A stretch of DNA of 64,000 nucleotides, taken from Rheinheimera soli. GTDB taxonomy: Bacteria > Pseudomonadota > Gammaproteobacteria > Enterobacterales > Alteromonadaceae. This document shows positions 28,355 to 39,075 of this stretch, in pieces; position 1 is the first letter of the stretch; the number at the start of each line of letters is the position of its first letter. Made by a program: the position numbers and the translations under genes. The stretch spans positions 1 through 64,000 of the forward strand of contig NZ_JAJOYU010000004.1 in the NCBI RefSeq assembly GCF_021290985.1. The letters run 5' to 3'. The notes under the pieces were generated by a model that was given only the letters and a program-made list of their open reading frames with translations, did not search any database and was not told the DNA's origin.

Positions 28355-29680
28355 ATGAACGCTAAGTTGTTCCAGGGAAAACGTGTTGCTGTGATAGGAC
28401 TAGGCCTTTCAGGTCTGGCCACAGTGCGCTTTTTGCTGAAACAAGGCGTGAAACCTGTCCTGATGGATACCCGCTTAAAAGTGTCCGGGTTGGATCAAAT
28501 TCCGGCCGACAAAGTGGACGGTATTTATTTAGGTGAACTGGACGCCAACCGTTTAGCTCATATGGATGTGTTGGTTGTCAGCCCCGGCTTAGACCCTAAA
28601 CATCCGGCTATACGTTTTGCTTTGGCACAAGGTGCTCATCTGATTGGTGATGTTGAGCTGTTTGCACTGCAAAACCAGAAGCCTGTGCTGGCTATTACCG
28701 GCGCCAATGGTAAATCCACTGTCACCAGCTTAACTGCTCATATGCTGCAGTGCTCTGGCTTACGAGCTGTAGCTGCGGGCAATATTGGTTTGCCTATTCT
28801 GGATGCGCTGCAAAGCGATGCTGAAGTGTTTGTACTGGAGCTATCAAGCTTCCAACTGGACACCACGCATTCCTTACAAAGCAAAGCCGCCTGTATTTTA
28901 AATGTGACTGAAGATCATATGGACAGATACGGCACTATGGCCGCTTATGCTGCTTCCAAACAACGGGTGTATCAGGGTACAGATTTGGCGATTTACAATA
29001 AAGCCGATGAGTTAACGACGCCAAAGACTTCGGTTCCTTCTTTGGCTTTAGATTTAGCAGGTACAGACTACGGCGTGGTTCAACATCAGGCCGAAAGCTG
29101 GTTGTTGGTTGCGGGCGAGCCTTTAATGCCAGTGCGCGATATGACCATTGTCGGTTTGCATAATCAGTTTAATGCCTTGGCCAGCTGCGCTTTAGCTTTA
29201 GCTGCTGGTGCAAGCCGCGAAGGCTTAGTCAAAGCGCTGCAGACCTTTACCTCATTGCCGCACCGTTGCCAGTTAGTGCTGGACCATAAAGCTGTGCGTT
29301 GGGTCAACGACTCCAAAGCCACTAATGTGGGCGCTACTTTGGCGGCTATTGCTGGTTTACGTCCTGAAGTTCACGGCAAGCTGATTTTAATAGCAGGTGG
29401 TGATGGCAAAGGCGCTGATTTCAGTGAATTGGCAACAGTGCTAAATAGTGACGTCGATCACTTAATTACTTTAGGTCAGGATGGTCCTGCTATTGCAGCA
29501 CTTAAAGCAGGCAGCTTTGAAGTGAAAGATTTAATGGCCGCAGTAAAAACTGCAGCTCAGCTGGCCACTGCAAATGATTTGGTGTTGTTATCACCAGCCT
29601 GTGCCAGCTTAGATATGTTTAAAAATTACGAGGACCGTGGCCAGCAGTTTGCTGCCGCTGTACAGAAGGTGTGGTTATGA
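28355..29680 (+). CDS. murD: UDP-MurNAc-L-Ala--D-Glu ligase MurD
   Basis: The 441-residue cytoplasmic ligase adds D-glutamate. It begins with a Rossmann-like motif [17 protein letters not shown] (about 10-26). The ATP loop is [14 protein letters not shown] (about 112-125), followed by LELSSFQLD (about 161-169), [11 protein letters not shown] and [12 protein letters not shown] (about 318-329). A three-base gap separates it from mraY, and its stop overlaps ftsW (ATGA). Confidence 0.97.
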   Translation: MNAKLFQGKRVAVIGLGLSGLATVRFLLKQGVKPVLMDTRLKVSGLDQIPADKVDGIYLGELDANRLAHMDVLVVSPGLDPKHPAIRFALAQGAHLIGDVELFALQNQKPVLAITGANGKSTVTSLTAHMLQCSGLRAVAAGNIGLPILDALQSDAEVFVLELSSFQLDTTHSLQSKAACILNVTEDHMDRYGTMAAYAASKQRVYQGTDLAIYNKADELTTPKTSVPSLALDLAGTDYGVVQHQAESWLLVAGEPLMPVRDMTIVGLHNQFNALASCALALAAGASREGLVKALQTFTSLPHRCQLVLDHKAVRWVNDSKATNVGATLAAIAGLRPEVHGKLILIAGGDGKGADFSELATVLNSDVDHLITLGQDGPAIAALKAGSFEVKDLMAAVKTAAQLATANDLVLLSPACASLDMFKNYEDRGQQFAAAVQKVWL

Positions 29681-30876
29681 AGCAAATGCTGATGAACCTT
29701 ATGCCTTCACCCAGCGAAGCAATAGCTTTGTGGTGGCAACGTGATGAAGCCAACAGCTACGACAAGCTGTTTCTGGTGTTGCTGGCTTTGGTGATTGGTG
29801 TGGGCATTATTATGGTCACCAGCGCCTCAGTGCCTGTGGCAGAACGTTTGTATGGTAATCCGATGCATTTCACTATCCGGCATTTGGTGTATCTGGTGAT
29901 AGGTTTAGCTGCGTCCTATGTGGTGTTGAACGTGCCTGTGTCCTGGTGGCATAACACCAATATCTTATTACTGATGTTGGCTTTGGTACTGTTGATCGCC
30001 GTGTTGTTGTTTGGCCGTAACGTCAATGGTTCAACCCGTTGGTTGGCGCTTGGTCCTATTAATATTCAGGCGGCAGAACCTGCCAAATTATTCTTTTTTG
30101 TTTATCTGGCCAGTTACCTGGTACGCCGCCATGAAGAAGTGCGGGAAAATCTGAAAGGCTTTATCAAACCTTTGATTATCCTGTTTATTCTGGCTGTGCT
30201 TTTGCTGATGCAACCAGATCTGGGCACAGTGATAGTGATGTTTGCCACTTCTGTGGTGTTGCTGTTTTTGGCTGGTGCTAAGTTATGGCAGTTTTTCTGT
30301 TTAATTTTCACAGGTTTAGCCGCTATTGGTGTGTTGATTGTGTACAGCGAATACCGCTGGCGTCGTGTGACCTCCTTTTTAGATCCATGGGCCGATCCTT
30401 TTGGTAACGGCTACCAGTTGACCCAATCGCTGATGGCTTTTGGCCGTGGTAGCTGGTTTGGCCAGGGCTTGGGCAACAGTGTGCAAAAACTGGAGTACTT
30501 ACCAGAAGCTCATACCGACTTTATTTTTGCTGTGATTGCAGAAGAAACCGGCCTTATAGGTGTGTTTGTCATTCTAAGCTTACTGTTTTTACTGGTTAGC
30601 CGCGCTTTATGGATTGGTAACAAAGCCTTGTTTAAAGGCATGAGCTTTCATGGCTTTTTAGCTTATGCGCTGGCGATTTGGATTGGTTTTCAAACCTGCG
30701 TCAATGTAGGTGTTGCCAGCGGCGTGCTGCCAACGAAAGGCTTAACTTTGCCTTTTATAAGCTCAGGTGGCAGTAGCTTAATTATTATGATGGTGGCTGC
30801 AGCTTTGTTATTGCGCATTGATTTTGAAGTCCGACTGAAAGGTCGACATGCCATTAGCGGAGGTCCTCATGCCTGA
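29677..30876 (+). CDS. ftsW: Septal peptidoglycan glycosyltransferase FtsW
   Basis: The 399-residue SEDS protein polymerises lipid II at the septum together with FtsI. About ten membrane helices are visible. Conserved SEDS features include [20 protein letters not shown] (about 115-134), the catalytic loop in [20 protein letters not shown] (about 228-247), [17 protein letters not shown] (about 275-291) and [11 protein letters not shown] (about 354). I chose the ATG at 29677, whose ATGA overlaps the murD stop. Confidence 0.97.
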   Translation: MKQMLMNLMPSPSEAIALWWQRDEANSYDKLFLVLLALVIGVGIIMVTSASVPVAERLYGNPMHFTIRHLVYLVIGLAASYVVLNVPVSWWHNTNILLLMLALVLLIAVLLFGRNVNGSTRWLALGPINIQAAEPAKLFFFVYLASYLVRRHEEVRENLKGFIKPLIILFILAVLLLMQPDLGTVIVMFATSVVLLFLAGAKLWQFFCLIFTGLAAIGVLIVYSEYRWRRVTSFLDPWADPFGNGYQLTQSLMAFGRGSWFGQGLGNSVQKLEYLPEAHTDFIFAVIAEETGLIGVFVILSLLFLLVSRALWIGNKALFKGMSFHGFLAYALAIWIGFQTCVNVGVASGVLPTKGLTLPFISSGGSSLIIMMVAAALLLRIDFEVRLKGRHAISGGPHA

Positions 30877-31984
30877 GCTGATGCAAACTCCTGATCAAAA
30901 GCAAAAAACAGCGCTGATTATGGCGGGTGGCACTGGTGGTCATATTTTCCCGGCCAAAGCTGTAGCTGAACTTTTGAAGCAACAAGGCTGGAACATTCAT
31001 TGGCTGGGTACAGCCGATCGAATGGAAGCGACTTTGGTACCGCAGTTTGGTTTCCCATTTCATAGCATTGCTGTGGCTGGTTTACGTGGTAAGGGTATCA
31101 AAAGCTTAGTCAAAGCACCGCTGATGTTATGGCGTTCCATTAGTCAGGCCCGTGCTTTAGTCAAACAACTGAACCCTGAACTGGTATTAGGTTTTGGTGG
31201 TTATGCCAGTGGACCAGGTGGGTTGGCTGCATGGTTAGCGGGTAAGCCTTTAATAGTACATGAACAAAATGCAGTAGCTGGCACCACCAACAGATTATTG
31301 GCCCGTATTGCCAAAAAAGTATTAGTGGCGTTTCCGCAAGCTTTTGCTGATCGCAAAGACAGATTGGTGGTGGGTAACCCTGTGCGTGCTGAAGTGCTGG
31401 CTGTGTCTGGTCAAAAGCAACTGCAGGCGGCAACACAAAGTTTAAAAGTATTAGTGGTTGGCGGCAGTTTAGGTGCGCAAGTGTTTAATCAGCAATTGCC
31501 TGCTTTGTTTGCACAAGCCTCTCAGACTGGTGCGCTGGAAATACGGCATCAGACGGGTAAGGCGATGGAACAGCAAGTGCAGCAAGCCTATGCCGCTTTG
31601 CCTGAGTTAAAAGCCAGTGCCAGTGCTTTTATTGAAGATATGGCTGCTGCTTACACCTGGGCTGATTTAGTGATTTGCCGCGCTGGTGCTCTAACAGTCT
31701 CTGAAGTGGCTTGTGCCGGAGTAGCAGCAGTTTTTGTGCCTTTGCCATCCGCCATTGATGATCATCAGACGGCCAACGCCAGCTGGTTAGTGCAAAAGCA
31801 AGGGGCAGTGTTACTGCCACAAAGTGAATTCAGTAAAGGTGCTTTGTTGCCTTTGCTCCAGTCCTGGTTACAGGACAAAAGTGCGCTGCGTCATTTGGCA
31901 AATAATGCCCGCAGAACAGCAATAGATGATGCCGCAGAACAAGTTGTAAGAGTCTGTGGTGAAGTAACAGGTAAGGCTAAATGA
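30869..31984 (+). CDS. murG: UDP-GlcNAc:lipid I N-acetylglucosaminyltransferase MurG
   Basis: The 371-residue peripheral membrane enzyme converts lipid I to lipid II. Glycine-rich loops typical of the GT-B fold are [20 protein letters not shown] (about 16-35) and [17 protein letters not shown] (about 106). [15 protein letters not shown] (about 131), [13 protein letters not shown] (about 197) and the UDP-site [20 protein letters not shown] (about 269-288) follow. The ATG at 30869 has a strong GGAGG six bases upstream; an earlier in-frame start is inside ftsW and unlikely. Confidence 0.97.
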   Translation: MPELMQTPDQKQKTALIMAGGTGGHIFPAKAVAELLKQQGWNIHWLGTADRMEATLVPQFGFPFHSIAVAGLRGKGIKSLVKAPLMLWRSISQARALVKQLNPELVLGFGGYASGPGGLAAWLAGKPLIVHEQNAVAGTTNRLLARIAKKVLVAFPQAFADRKDRLVVGNPVRAEVLAVSGQKQLQAATQSLKVLVVGGSLGAQVFNQQLPALFAQASQTGALEIRHQTGKAMEQQVQQAYAALPELKASASAFIEDMAAAYTWADLVICRAGALTVSEVACAGVAAVFVPLPSAIDDHQTANASWLVQKQGAVLLPQSEFSKGALLPLLQSWLQDKSALRHLANNARRTAIDDAAEQVVRVCGEVTGKAK

Positions 31985-33429
31985 GCAATACAAAACAACA
32001 AAAGAAAAATGCTATGCGCAGAGTAGAGCGGATCCACTTCGTGGGGATCGGCGGCGCTGGTATGGGTGGTATTGCCGAAGTATTAGTCAATGAAGGTTAT
32101 AAAGTTTCAGGCTCAGATATAGCGCCAAATCCTGTGGTTGACCGCCTAGCGTCCTTAGGTGCTTGTATTGTGATTGGTCATAAGGCAGAAAATATCGAAG
32201 GTGCCAGCGTAGTTGTAGTCTCCAGCGCTATTAAAACCGATAACCCGGAAGTGGCGGCTGCTATTGAACACCGTATTCCGGTGGTGCGCCGTGCTGAAAT
32301 GCTGGCTGAATTAATGCGTTTCCGTCATGGTATTGCTATTGCCGGTACCCACGGTAAAACCACCACCACCAGCTTAATCGCTTCTATTTTTGCCGAAGCT
32401 GGCACTGACCCTACTTTTGTCATTGGTGGTTTACTGAATTCTGCAGGCACCAATGCTCGTCTTGGCGCTGGCCGCTATTTAATTGCCGAAGCGGATGAGA
32501 GCGACGCTTCTTTCCTGCATTTACAGCCTATGGCGTCAGTGATCACTAATATCGAACCTGATCATATGGAAACTTATCAGGGTGACTTTGAAAAAATGAA
32601 AGCCACCTACCTGGAGTTTTGCCATAACCTGCCATTTTATGGTGTGGCCGTAATGTGTATCGACGATGCTGTAGTGCGTGAGTTGATCCCACAAATTGGC
32701 CGTTTTGTCATTACTTATGGCTTTAGTGAAGATGCGGATTATGTCATCAGCGACTTCAGCCAAACCGGCACTCAAAGCCATTTTGTTATTACCGATAAAG
32801 ACGGTGTTGCCAGCCAGATTGAGCTGAATTTAGCCGGCCGTCACAATGCATTAAATGCGACCGCAGCTTTTGCCGTAGCCAAAGATGAAGGCATAGCCAC
32901 GGATTCCATTTTAGCCGCACTGAAGAAGTTTGAAGGCATAGGCCGTCGCTTTGAACAGTACGGCGAGTTTGATACAGGCCGTGGCAAAGTGCTGCTGGTC
33001 GATGACTATGGTCACCATCCAAGTGAAGTCGCTGCCACTTTAGCTGCGGCACGTAACGCCTGGCCAGAGCGCCGTATCGTGATGGCCTATCAGCCACACC
33101 GTTACACCAGAACCCGTGATTTATACGAAGATTTCGCCAAAGTGCTGTCTTCTGTCGATTTATTGTTATTGCTTGAAGTATACGCCGCAGGCGAAGCCGC
33201 TATTCCTGGTGCAGATAGCCGCAGTTTATGCCGCTCTATCCGCGCCCGTGGTCAGCTGGATCCTATTTATGTGGCAACCCCTGCCGACTTGCCTGCAGCT
33301 TTAGCTGATGTGTTGCAGGACGGTGATGTGCTGCTGACTCAGGGTGCTGGCAATATAGGCGCGCTGGCCAAACAACTGGCGGCAACTAAATTAGCAATTT
33401 CTGCATTAAAACCAAACGAGGGAGCTTGA
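31981..33429 (+). CDS. murC: UDP-MurNAc--L-alanine ligase MurC
   Basis: The 482-residue ligase adds the first amino acid of the stem peptide. The UDP site is [19 protein letters not shown] (about 19-37), the ATP loop [17 protein letters not shown] (about 120-136), [12 protein letters not shown] (about 169) and [18 protein letters not shown] (about 341-358). It overlaps murG by four bases (ATGA) and leads directly into ddlB. Confidence 0.97.
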   Translation: MSNTKQQKKNAMRRVERIHFVGIGGAGMGGIAEVLVNEGYKVSGSDIAPNPVVDRLASLGACIVIGHKAENIEGASVVVVSSAIKTDNPEVAAAIEHRIPVVRRAEMLAELMRFRHGIAIAGTHGKTTTTSLIASIFAEAGTDPTFVIGGLLNSAGTNARLGAGRYLIAEADESDASFLHLQPMASVITNIEPDHMETYQGDFEKMKATYLEFCHNLPFYGVAVMCIDDAVVRELIPQIGRFVITYGFSEDADYVISDFSQTGTQSHFVITDKDGVASQIELNLAGRHNALNATAAFAVAKDEGIATDSILAALKKFEGIGRRFEQYGEFDTGRGKVLLVDDYGHHPSEVAATLAAARNAWPERRIVMAYQPHRYTRTRDLYEDFAKVLSSVDLLLLLEVYAAGEAAIPGADSRSLCRSIRARGQLDPIYVATPADLPAALADVLQDGDVLLTQGAGNIGALAKQLAATKLAISALKPNEGA

Positions 33430-33432
33430 AGT

Positions 33433-34347
33433 ATGAGCAGCAAATTTGGCAAAGTGGCTGTGATGTTGGGTGGAACCTCGGCAGAGCGCGAAGTGTCGCT
33501 GCGTTCTGGTGCCGCTGTGCTGGCCGCTTTGCAAAAGCAAGGTGTTGACGCCCATGCTTTTGACCCTAAAGAGCAGCCTTTAAGTGCTTTGACTGCAGCT
33601 GGTTTTGACCGCGTATTTATCGTACTGCATGGCCGTGGTGGTGAAGACGGTACTATGCAGGGCGCTTTACAGTTAATGGGTCTGCCTTATACAGGCAGTC
33701 GTGTTTTAGGTTCAGCTTTGGCGATGGATAAAATCCGTTGCAAGTGGCTGTTTCAGGCTCAAGGCTTGCCTACGGCCAAGTTCTTGGTAGCTGAAGCTGG
33801 GAAGCAACTGAATTATCAGGATATTTTGCAACAGTTAGCTGGTAAAGTGATGGTGAAACCAGCCAATGAGGGCTCCAGTATCGGCATGAGTGCAGCAAGC
33901 ACTGCGCAAGAGCTGGAACAGGCATTGGCTGTGGCATCTAAATACGATGCTGATGTACTGGTTGAACAGTGGATCCAGGGCCGCGAATTTACTGTGACTG
34001 TATTAAACGGTAAGGCTTTGCCCATTGTTGAAATGCGTACTCCCCGCTCTTTTTATGACTATGAAGCCAAGTATCAGTCCAACAGCACTGAATACCTTTG
34101 TCCTGCGCCTTTAACAGCCGACCAGACCGCGTTTTTACAGCAAGCCGCTGCTGCAGCTTTTACTGCTGTGGGCGCATCAGGCTGGGGCCGTGTTGATGCA
34201 ATGCTGGACGAACAGGGTAATTTTTATCTGCTGGAAGTGAACACTGTGCCTGGCATGACAGAGAAGTCATTGGTGCCTATGGCGGCCAAAGCAGCGGGTT
34301 TGAGTTTTGAGCAGTTAGTTATACAGATTTTAGAACAGACCTTATGA
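33433..34347 (+). CDS. ddlB: D-alanine--D-alanine ligase
   Basis: The 304-residue ATP-grasp ligase makes D-Ala-D-Ala used by MurF. Seen are VMLGGTSAEREVSLRSGAAV (about 9-28, with the catalytic Glu-Ser pair), LHGRGGEDGTMQGALQLMG (about 63-81), VKPANEGSSIGMS (about 137) and LEVNTVPGMTEKSLVP (about 267-282, metal site and phosphate loop). It overlaps the ftsQ start by four bases, in the usual murC-ddlB-ftsQ order. Confidence 0.97.
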   Translation: MSSKFGKVAVMLGGTSAEREVSLRSGAAVLAALQKQGVDAHAFDPKEQPLSALTAAGFDRVFIVLHGRGGEDGTMQGALQLMGLPYTGSRVLGSALAMDKIRCKWLFQAQGLPTAKFLVAEAGKQLNYQDILQQLAGKVMVKPANEGSSIGMSAASTAQELEQALAVASKYDADVLVEQWIQGREFTVTVLNGKALPIVEMRTPRSFYDYEAKYQSNSTEYLCPAPLTADQTAFLQQAAAAAFTAVGASGWGRVDAMLDEQGNFYLLEVNTVPGMTEKSLVPMAAKAAGLSFEQLVIQILEQTL

Positions 34348-35120
34348 CTAAAAACGGCAAGACAGTAGCAACACCTATCAACAAAGCCTTTTGGGCTGGT
34401 GTGGCCTTTTTCTGTTTTGCTATTTGGTTTGTTTGTTGGATGGGGTATCAGATCTGGCTTTGGAGCCAGGATCAGCAAAGTGCTCCTATTCAGCAAGTGA
34501 AGGTTTATGGCGATTTTTCTCAGATTGAAGCTGCAGGGTTAAACCAAAAGCTGCAACAACAGTATCTGGGCAACTTTTTTAATTTGAACGTGGATCAGGT
34601 GCAGCTGTTTCTGCAGCAACAACCCTGGGTCGCTCAGGCAGCCGTGCGCAAACAATGGCCTGATACGCTCGTGGTGGTGGTGACTGAACATAAGCCAGTG
34701 GCGGTATGGAATGACCAATATTTACTCAATCAACAAGGTCAACTCTTTGTCGCTCCTGTGGCTGAACTAAAACAGTCATTGCCAAAGTTACAAGGTCCGG
34801 ACGGGGCCGAGCAGGATGCACTGACCATGTTCAATCAATTGAATCAGATGCTGACCGTCCATCAGCATATGGCAACAGGGTTAACAGTGTCAGCCCGTCA
34901 GGCCTGGCAACTGAATTTAGCAGAGGGCATTCAATTGACTCTTGGCCGGGAAGATACGGCAAAGCGGGTGCAGCGGTTTATCGATTTGTACCCTGTGATT
35001 AGTAAACATAAAACTCAGGCAGTCGCCGAAGTTGATTTGCGTTATGACACAGGCGTCGCTGTACGTTGGGTCGAAGCGCCAGAACAAAGAGAACAAGATG
35101 ACAAAGTCGACAGAACGTGA
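34344..35120 (+). CDS. ftsQ: Cell division protein FtsQ
   Basis: The 258-residue bitopic protein has a membrane helix at about 15-37 (AFWAGVAFFCFAIWFVCWMG). A POTRA domain follows (about 50-120, APIQQVKVYGDFSQIEAAGL and QQQPWVAQAAVRKQWPDTLV), then the FtsQ beta domain (about 125-235, with KLQGPDGAEQD and VAEVDLRYDTGVAVRW). FtsQ links FtsBL to the divisome. The end of the gene overlaps the start of ftsA by 23 bases. Confidence 0.96.
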   Translation: MTKNGKTVATPINKAFWAGVAFFCFAIWFVCWMGYQIWLWSQDQQSAPIQQVKVYGDFSQIEAAGLNQKLQQQYLGNFFNLNVDQVQLFLQQQPWVAQAAVRKQWPDTLVVVVTEHKPVAVWNDQYLLNQQGQLFVAPVAELKQSLPKLQGPDGAEQDALTMFNQLNQMLTVHQHMATGLTVSARQAWQLNLAEGIQLTLGREDTAKRVQRFIDLYPVISKHKTQAVAEVDLRYDTGVAVRWVEAPEQREQDDKVDRT

Positions 35121-36333
35121 TCTTATCGTTGGCTTAGATATAGGCACAGCACAGGTTAAAGCCTTAGTGGGCGAAATTACCGCTGACAATCAGTTAAGTA
35201 TTGTTGGTGTGGGTACTCATGTGGCCCGTGGTATGGACAAAGGTGGTGTCAACGATCTGAACCTGGTGGTGCAGTCTGTGCGCCGCGCCGTGGAAGAAGC
35301 CGAACTGATGGCCGATTGCCGCGTGTCTTCTGTGTATTTAGGTATTACTGGTAAACATATTCGTTGTCAGAACGAAAGTGGCATGGTGCCTATTAATGAC
35401 GCCGAAGTGACAGCTGAAGATGTGATCAACGTCATTCACGCCGCCAAGTCAGTGCCTATTTCGGCCGAACGTCGCATGTTGCATGTACTGCCACAGGAAT
35501 TTTCAGTCGACATGCAGGAAGGCATTAAAAGCCCGATCGGCATGTCAGGGGTGCGGATGGAAGCCAAGGCTCACATCATCACCTGTGCCAATGATATGGC
35601 AAAAAATATCGAAAAATGTGCTGAGCGCTGCGAGCTGCATGTCGACCAGCTAATTTTCTCTTCCCTGGCATCAAGCTATGCAGTGCTGACGGATGATGAA
35701 AAAGAGCTGGGTGTCTGCGTCGTCGATATGGGCGGCGGCACTATCGACATTTCGGTGTTTACCAATGGCGCTTTGCGCCATACCGCAGTGATCCCTGTGG
35801 CCGGTAATCAGGTTACCAGCGATATTGCCAAAATCTTCCGCACGCCTTTAGGCCACGCCGAAGATATTAAAGTGCAATACGCCTGTGCACTGCGCAGCAT
35901 GGTAGGTAAAGAAGAAAACATTGAAGTGCCAAGCGTGGGTGGTCGTCCTGCCCGAAGCATGTCACGTCATACCCTGGCAGAAGTGGTTGAACCCCGCTAT
36001 CAGGAATTGTTTGAACTGGTGCTGGAAGAAATCCGCAGCAGTGGTCTGGAAGAGCAAATTGCCGCAGGCATAGTGCTGACAGGTGGTACCGCCAAAATGG
36101 AAGGTGCCATAGAGTTTGCTGAAGATGTGTTTCAGATGCCGGTGCGATTGGGTTACCCCATTGGCATTACAGGTTTAAGAGAATATGTACAGGACCCGGC
36201 CTACGCCAGCGTAGTGGGTTTACTGATTTATGGAAAAGACATGCGGACCCAGCAGAAAAAAGCTGTCGCTGCCCGCGAGTCAGTCGGCGGCATGGTGAAA
36301 CGACTCACCAGCTGGTTTAAAGGCGAATTTTAA
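35098..36333 (+). CDS. ftsA: Cell division protein FtsA
   Basis: The 411-residue actin-like ATPase tethers FtsZ to the membrane. It starts MTKSTERDLIVGLDIGTAQV (phosphate-1 loop), with the 1C subdomain near 84-160, VCVVDMGGGTIDISVF (phosphate-2, about 205) and IVLTGGTAKMEGA (about 325). The C-terminal amphipathic membrane anchor is VKRLTSWFKGEF. I placed the start at ATG 35098 with AGAGAA upstream; upstream in-frame residues lie within ftsQ. The overlap of 23 bases suggests coupled translation. Confidence 0.97.
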   Translation: MTKSTERDLIVGLDIGTAQVKALVGEITADNQLSIVGVGTHVARGMDKGGVNDLNLVVQSVRRAVEEAELMADCRVSSVYLGITGKHIRCQNESGMVPINDAEVTAEDVINVIHAAKSVPISAERRMLHVLPQEFSVDMQEGIKSPIGMSGVRMEAKAHIITCANDMAKNIEKCAERCELHVDQLIFSSLASSYAVLTDDEKELGVCVVDMGGGTIDISVFTNGALRHTAVIPVAGNQVTSDIAKIFRTPLGHAEDIKVQYACALRSMVGKEENIEVPSVGGRPARSMSRHTLAEVVEPRYQELFELVLEEIRSSGLEEQIAAGIVLTGGTAKMEGAIEFAEDVFQMPVRLGYPIGITGLREYVQDPAYASVVGLLIYGKDMRTQQKKAVAARESVGGMVKRLTSWFKGEF

Positions 36334-36370
36334 CTTTTTTGAGTAAGCGTACTAAAACGGAGAGAGAGCT

Positions 36371-37558
36371 ATGTTTGAGTTAATGGAAAACCACAGCGAA
36401 GAAGCTGTCATTAAAGTAATAGGTGTTGGTGGTGGTGGCGGTAACGCTGTTGAGTATATGGTTGCAAGCAACATCGAAGGTGTTGAGTTTATTGCTGCCA
36501 ATACCGACGCGCAGGCGCTGCGTAACTCGTCTGCCCATATGACCCTGCAACTGGGTGCTGGTGTGACTAAAGGTTTAGGCGCTGGTGCTAACCCTGATGT
36601 TGGCCGTCGTTCTGCAGAAGAAGACCGTGAAACTATTAAGAAAACGCTGCAAGGCGCGGACATGATCTTTATCGCTGCCGGTATGGGCGGTGGTACTGGT
36701 ACTGGTGCTGCTCCAATAGTGGCTGAAGTAGCCCGTGAGATGGGTATTCTGACTGTGGCTGTGGTGACTAAGCCATTCCCGTTCGAAGGCAAAAAGCGTT
36801 TAGCTTATGCGGACGAAGGTATTGCTGAGCTGGCAAAACATGTCGACTCATTAATCACTATCCCTAACGACAAGTTATTAAAAGTCTTAGGTAAAGGCAC
36901 CAGCCTGCTGGATGCGTTTAAAGCGGCGAACAACGTATTGTTAGGTGCGGTGCAAGGTATTGCAGAGCTTATCACTCGTCCTGGTCTGATTAACGTCGAC
37001 TTTGCCGACGTGCGTACAGTAATGTCAGAAATGGGTACTGCGATGATGGGTACTGGCCGTGCTTCAGGTCCGGACCGTGCTGAAGAAGCGGCTGAACAAG
37101 CGATTTCCAGCCCGTTACTGGAAGATATCGATTTATCAGGTGCTAAGGGTATTCTGGTGAATATCACTGCAGGCCTTGATATCAGCATTGAAGAGTTTGA
37201 AACTGTAGGTAATGCAGTGAAAGCTTTTGCTTCAGAAAATGCGACTGTGGTCGTAGGTGCTGTTATTGATCCTGATATGTCTGATGAACTTCGTGTCACT
37301 GTGGTTGCCACAGGTATAGGTGCAGAGCGTAAGCCTGATATCAGCCTGGTGCCAAATCACCGTCATGAACCAGTTCGTTCAGCGCACGTTTATGGCAATG
37401 CTGGTACAAGCTATGCTCATCATCAGGGTAACGCCGCCCGTGATATGTCACAGGCACCGTTAGAAGTACCAAATGTGCAAAGTAAGCCAGTAGCGGAGAA
37501 ACAAGCGAACATCGATATTTTCGATATTCCGGCGTTTTTACGTAAACAAGCTGACTGA
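36371..37558 (+). CDS. ftsZ: Cell division protein FtsZ
   Basis: The 395-residue tubulin homolog forms the Z ring. GTP-binding motif GMGGGTGTGAAPIVAEVA (about 102-119), IKVIGVGGGGGNAVEYM near the start, the T7 loop INVDFADVRTVMS (about 203-215) and the C-terminal peptide IDIFDIPAFLRKQAD that binds FtsA, ZipA and ZapD are all present. The linker is short. A good ribosome site, GGAGAGAG, precedes the ATG. It is the best-conserved gene in the window. Confidence 0.98.
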   Translation: MFELMENHSEEAVIKVIGVGGGGGNAVEYMVASNIEGVEFIAANTDAQALRNSSAHMTLQLGAGVTKGLGAGANPDVGRRSAEEDRETIKKTLQGADMIFIAAGMGGGTGTGAAPIVAEVAREMGILTVAVVTKPFPFEGKKRLAYADEGIAELAKHVDSLITIPNDKLLKVLGKGTSLLDAFKAANNVLLGAVQGIAELITRPGLINVDFADVRTVMSEMGTAMMGTGRASGPDRAEEAAEQAISSPLLEDIDLSGAKGILVNITAGLDISIEEFETVGNAVKAFASENATVVVGAVIDPDMSDELRVTVVATGIGAERKPDISLVPNHRHEPVRSAHVYGNAGTSYAHHQGNAARDMSQAPLEVPNVQSKPVAEKQANIDIFDIPAFLRKQAD

Positions 37559-37572
37559 TTTTCAGTCAGCTT
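37548..37572 (+). terminator. Hairpin at the end of ftsZ
   Basis: AAGCTGACTGA, which includes the ftsZ stop codon, pairs with TCAGTCAGCTT. No T-run follows, so it may be an RNA-stability or partial-termination element before lpxC. Confidence 0.5.
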
Positions 37573-37661
37573 ACAAAAGGCCCAAAGGTTGGCATAGCTG
37601 GTCAGCTATGTTATGCTTCGCCGCCATTTTGGATTTGTTCAATATTTGAACAGGAAAAAAT

Positions 37662-38573
37662 ATGATTAAACAACGTACCATTGCAAAATCAATCAGCTCG
37701 ATCGGGGTAGGTTTACACAAGGGAGAAAAGGTTACGCTTACTCTCCGGCCTGCTCCTGATAATACCGGTATTGTATTCCGGCGTGTCGATCTGAACCCGA
37801 TCGTTGATTTTAAAGTCAGCCCTGAATTAGTGGGCGACACTGTGATGTGTACATGTTTGATCAACGACGACGGCGTACGCCTGTCCACCACTGAGCATTT
37901 AATGGCTGCAGTGGCTGGCTTAGGCATCGATAACCTGTTTATCGAAGTAGACTCTGCTGAAATTCCTATTATGGACGGCAGTGCCAACCCTTTTGTTTAC
38001 CTGTTGCTGGAAGCTGGCGTCAGTGAGCAGAAAAAAGCCAAAAAGTTTATCCGCATTAAGCAAAAAGTACGGGTTGAAGACGGTGATAAGTGGGCTGAGT
38101 TTGTGCCACACCACGGTTTCCGTATGGATTTTGCGATCGACTTTGATCACCCTGTGATTTCAGAAACCAAACAGCGCATGAAGCTCGACTTCTCAGCTGC
38201 GTCTTTTATTAAAGACATCAGCCGTGCCCGTACTTTTGGTTTCCTACAGGATATTGAATATTTACGCGCCAATAATCTGGCGTTAGGCGGCAGTTTTGAT
38301 AACGCCGTGGTGTTGGACGAGTTCCGGGTATTAAACCAGGATGGTCTGCGCTATGAAGACGAATTTATTAAACATAAAATTCTGGATGCAATCGGTGATT
38401 TATATATGGCCGGTTACAGCATTCTGGGCGAGTTCCGTTCTTATAAAACGGGCCACGCTTTAAACAACCAGTTATTGTCTGCAGTACTTGCTGATCAGGC
38501 GAACTGGGAATTTGTTAGCTTCGACAAAGAAGCGCAAATGCCAATATCGTACTTAGCGCCACAGCTGGCCTAA
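37662..38573 (+). CDS. lpxC: UDP-3-O-acyl-N-acetylglucosamine deacetylase LpxC
   Basis: The 303-residue zinc amidase catalyses the committed step of lipid A synthesis. Zinc ligands and active-site residues are in [14 protein letters not shown] (His about 79), [27 protein letters not shown] (His and Asp, about 237-241) and [10 protein letters not shown] (His about 265). Length equals E. coli LpxC (305). It closes the dcw block, and its stop overlaps the convergent dciA gene by four bases. Confidence 0.97.
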   Translation: MIKQRTIAKSISSIGVGLHKGEKVTLTLRPAPDNTGIVFRRVDLNPIVDFKVSPELVGDTVMCTCLINDDGVRLSTTEHLMAAVAGLGIDNLFIEVDSAEIPIMDGSANPFVYLLLEAGVSEQKKAKKFIRIKQKVRVEDGDKWAEFVPHHGFRMDFAIDFDHPVISETKQRMKLDFSAASFIKDISRARTFGFLQDIEYLRANNLALGGSFDNAVVLDEFRVLNQDGLRYEDEFIKHKILDAIGDLYMAGYSILGEFRSYKTGHALNNQLLSAVLADQANWEFVSFDKEAQMPISYLAPQLA

Positions 38574-39046
38574 GTTTTGGGGGCAGAGCCAGGCTTTTGA
38601 GCCAGCTCTGCTAGCCTTTGTAGTTTCTGCTTTAACTCACCTTCACTGTTTTGTGCTAAAGCCAGTAAATACACCGCAGCTTGTTCAGAGATTTTAGGTC
38701 CTTCAGTTTTGATTTCTTCCGCTTTGACATACTGCAGCTGGGTATTGGGTGACACTTCAATGTCGATTCCTGCTAAATCCGGCAAGATTTTCTGGCGGAA
38801 ATTGTCTAGAATGGCCTCTCTTTGCATTTTCAGCCGGGTTGCCCAGGCAGGCGATTGGCATAAAATTACTAAGCGACCAGCTTTTATGGTACTAATTTTG
38901 CAAAAACCGGATGGATCCAGTTGCAGAAACTGCGCTAATTCGGTATTAAGTTGGCGCAACAGATCGGCGTGCTGCATAGTCGACAACAAAGAGCTTTGTT
39001 GCAGCAACTGACTTAGATCCACTGGTTTCTGAGAATAGCGCGCCAT
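38570..39046 (-). CDS. dciA: DUF721-type protein, DciA-like helicase operator
   Basis: The 158-residue protein has the DUF721/DciA N-terminal fold: [20 protein letters not shown] (about 13-32), [20 protein letters not shown] (about 39-58) and [19 protein letters not shown] (about 63-81). A Lys/Glu-rich tail follows. DciA loads or stimulates the replicative helicase DnaB in bacteria lacking DnaC. Its position between lpxC and secA on the opposite strand is common in marine gammaproteobacteria. It is divergent from the M23 peptidase gene. Confidence 0.85.
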   Translation of the reverse strand: MARYSQKPVDLSQLLQQSSLLSTMQHADLLRQLNTELAQFLQLDPSGFCKISTIKAGRLVILCQSPAWATRLKMQREAILDNFRQKILPDLAGIDIEVSPNTQLQYVKAEEIKTEGPKISEQAAVYLLALAQNSEGELKQKLQRLAELAQKPGSAPKT

Positions 39047-39075
39047 CTTAACTTATGAATTTATACTGAGGTTGC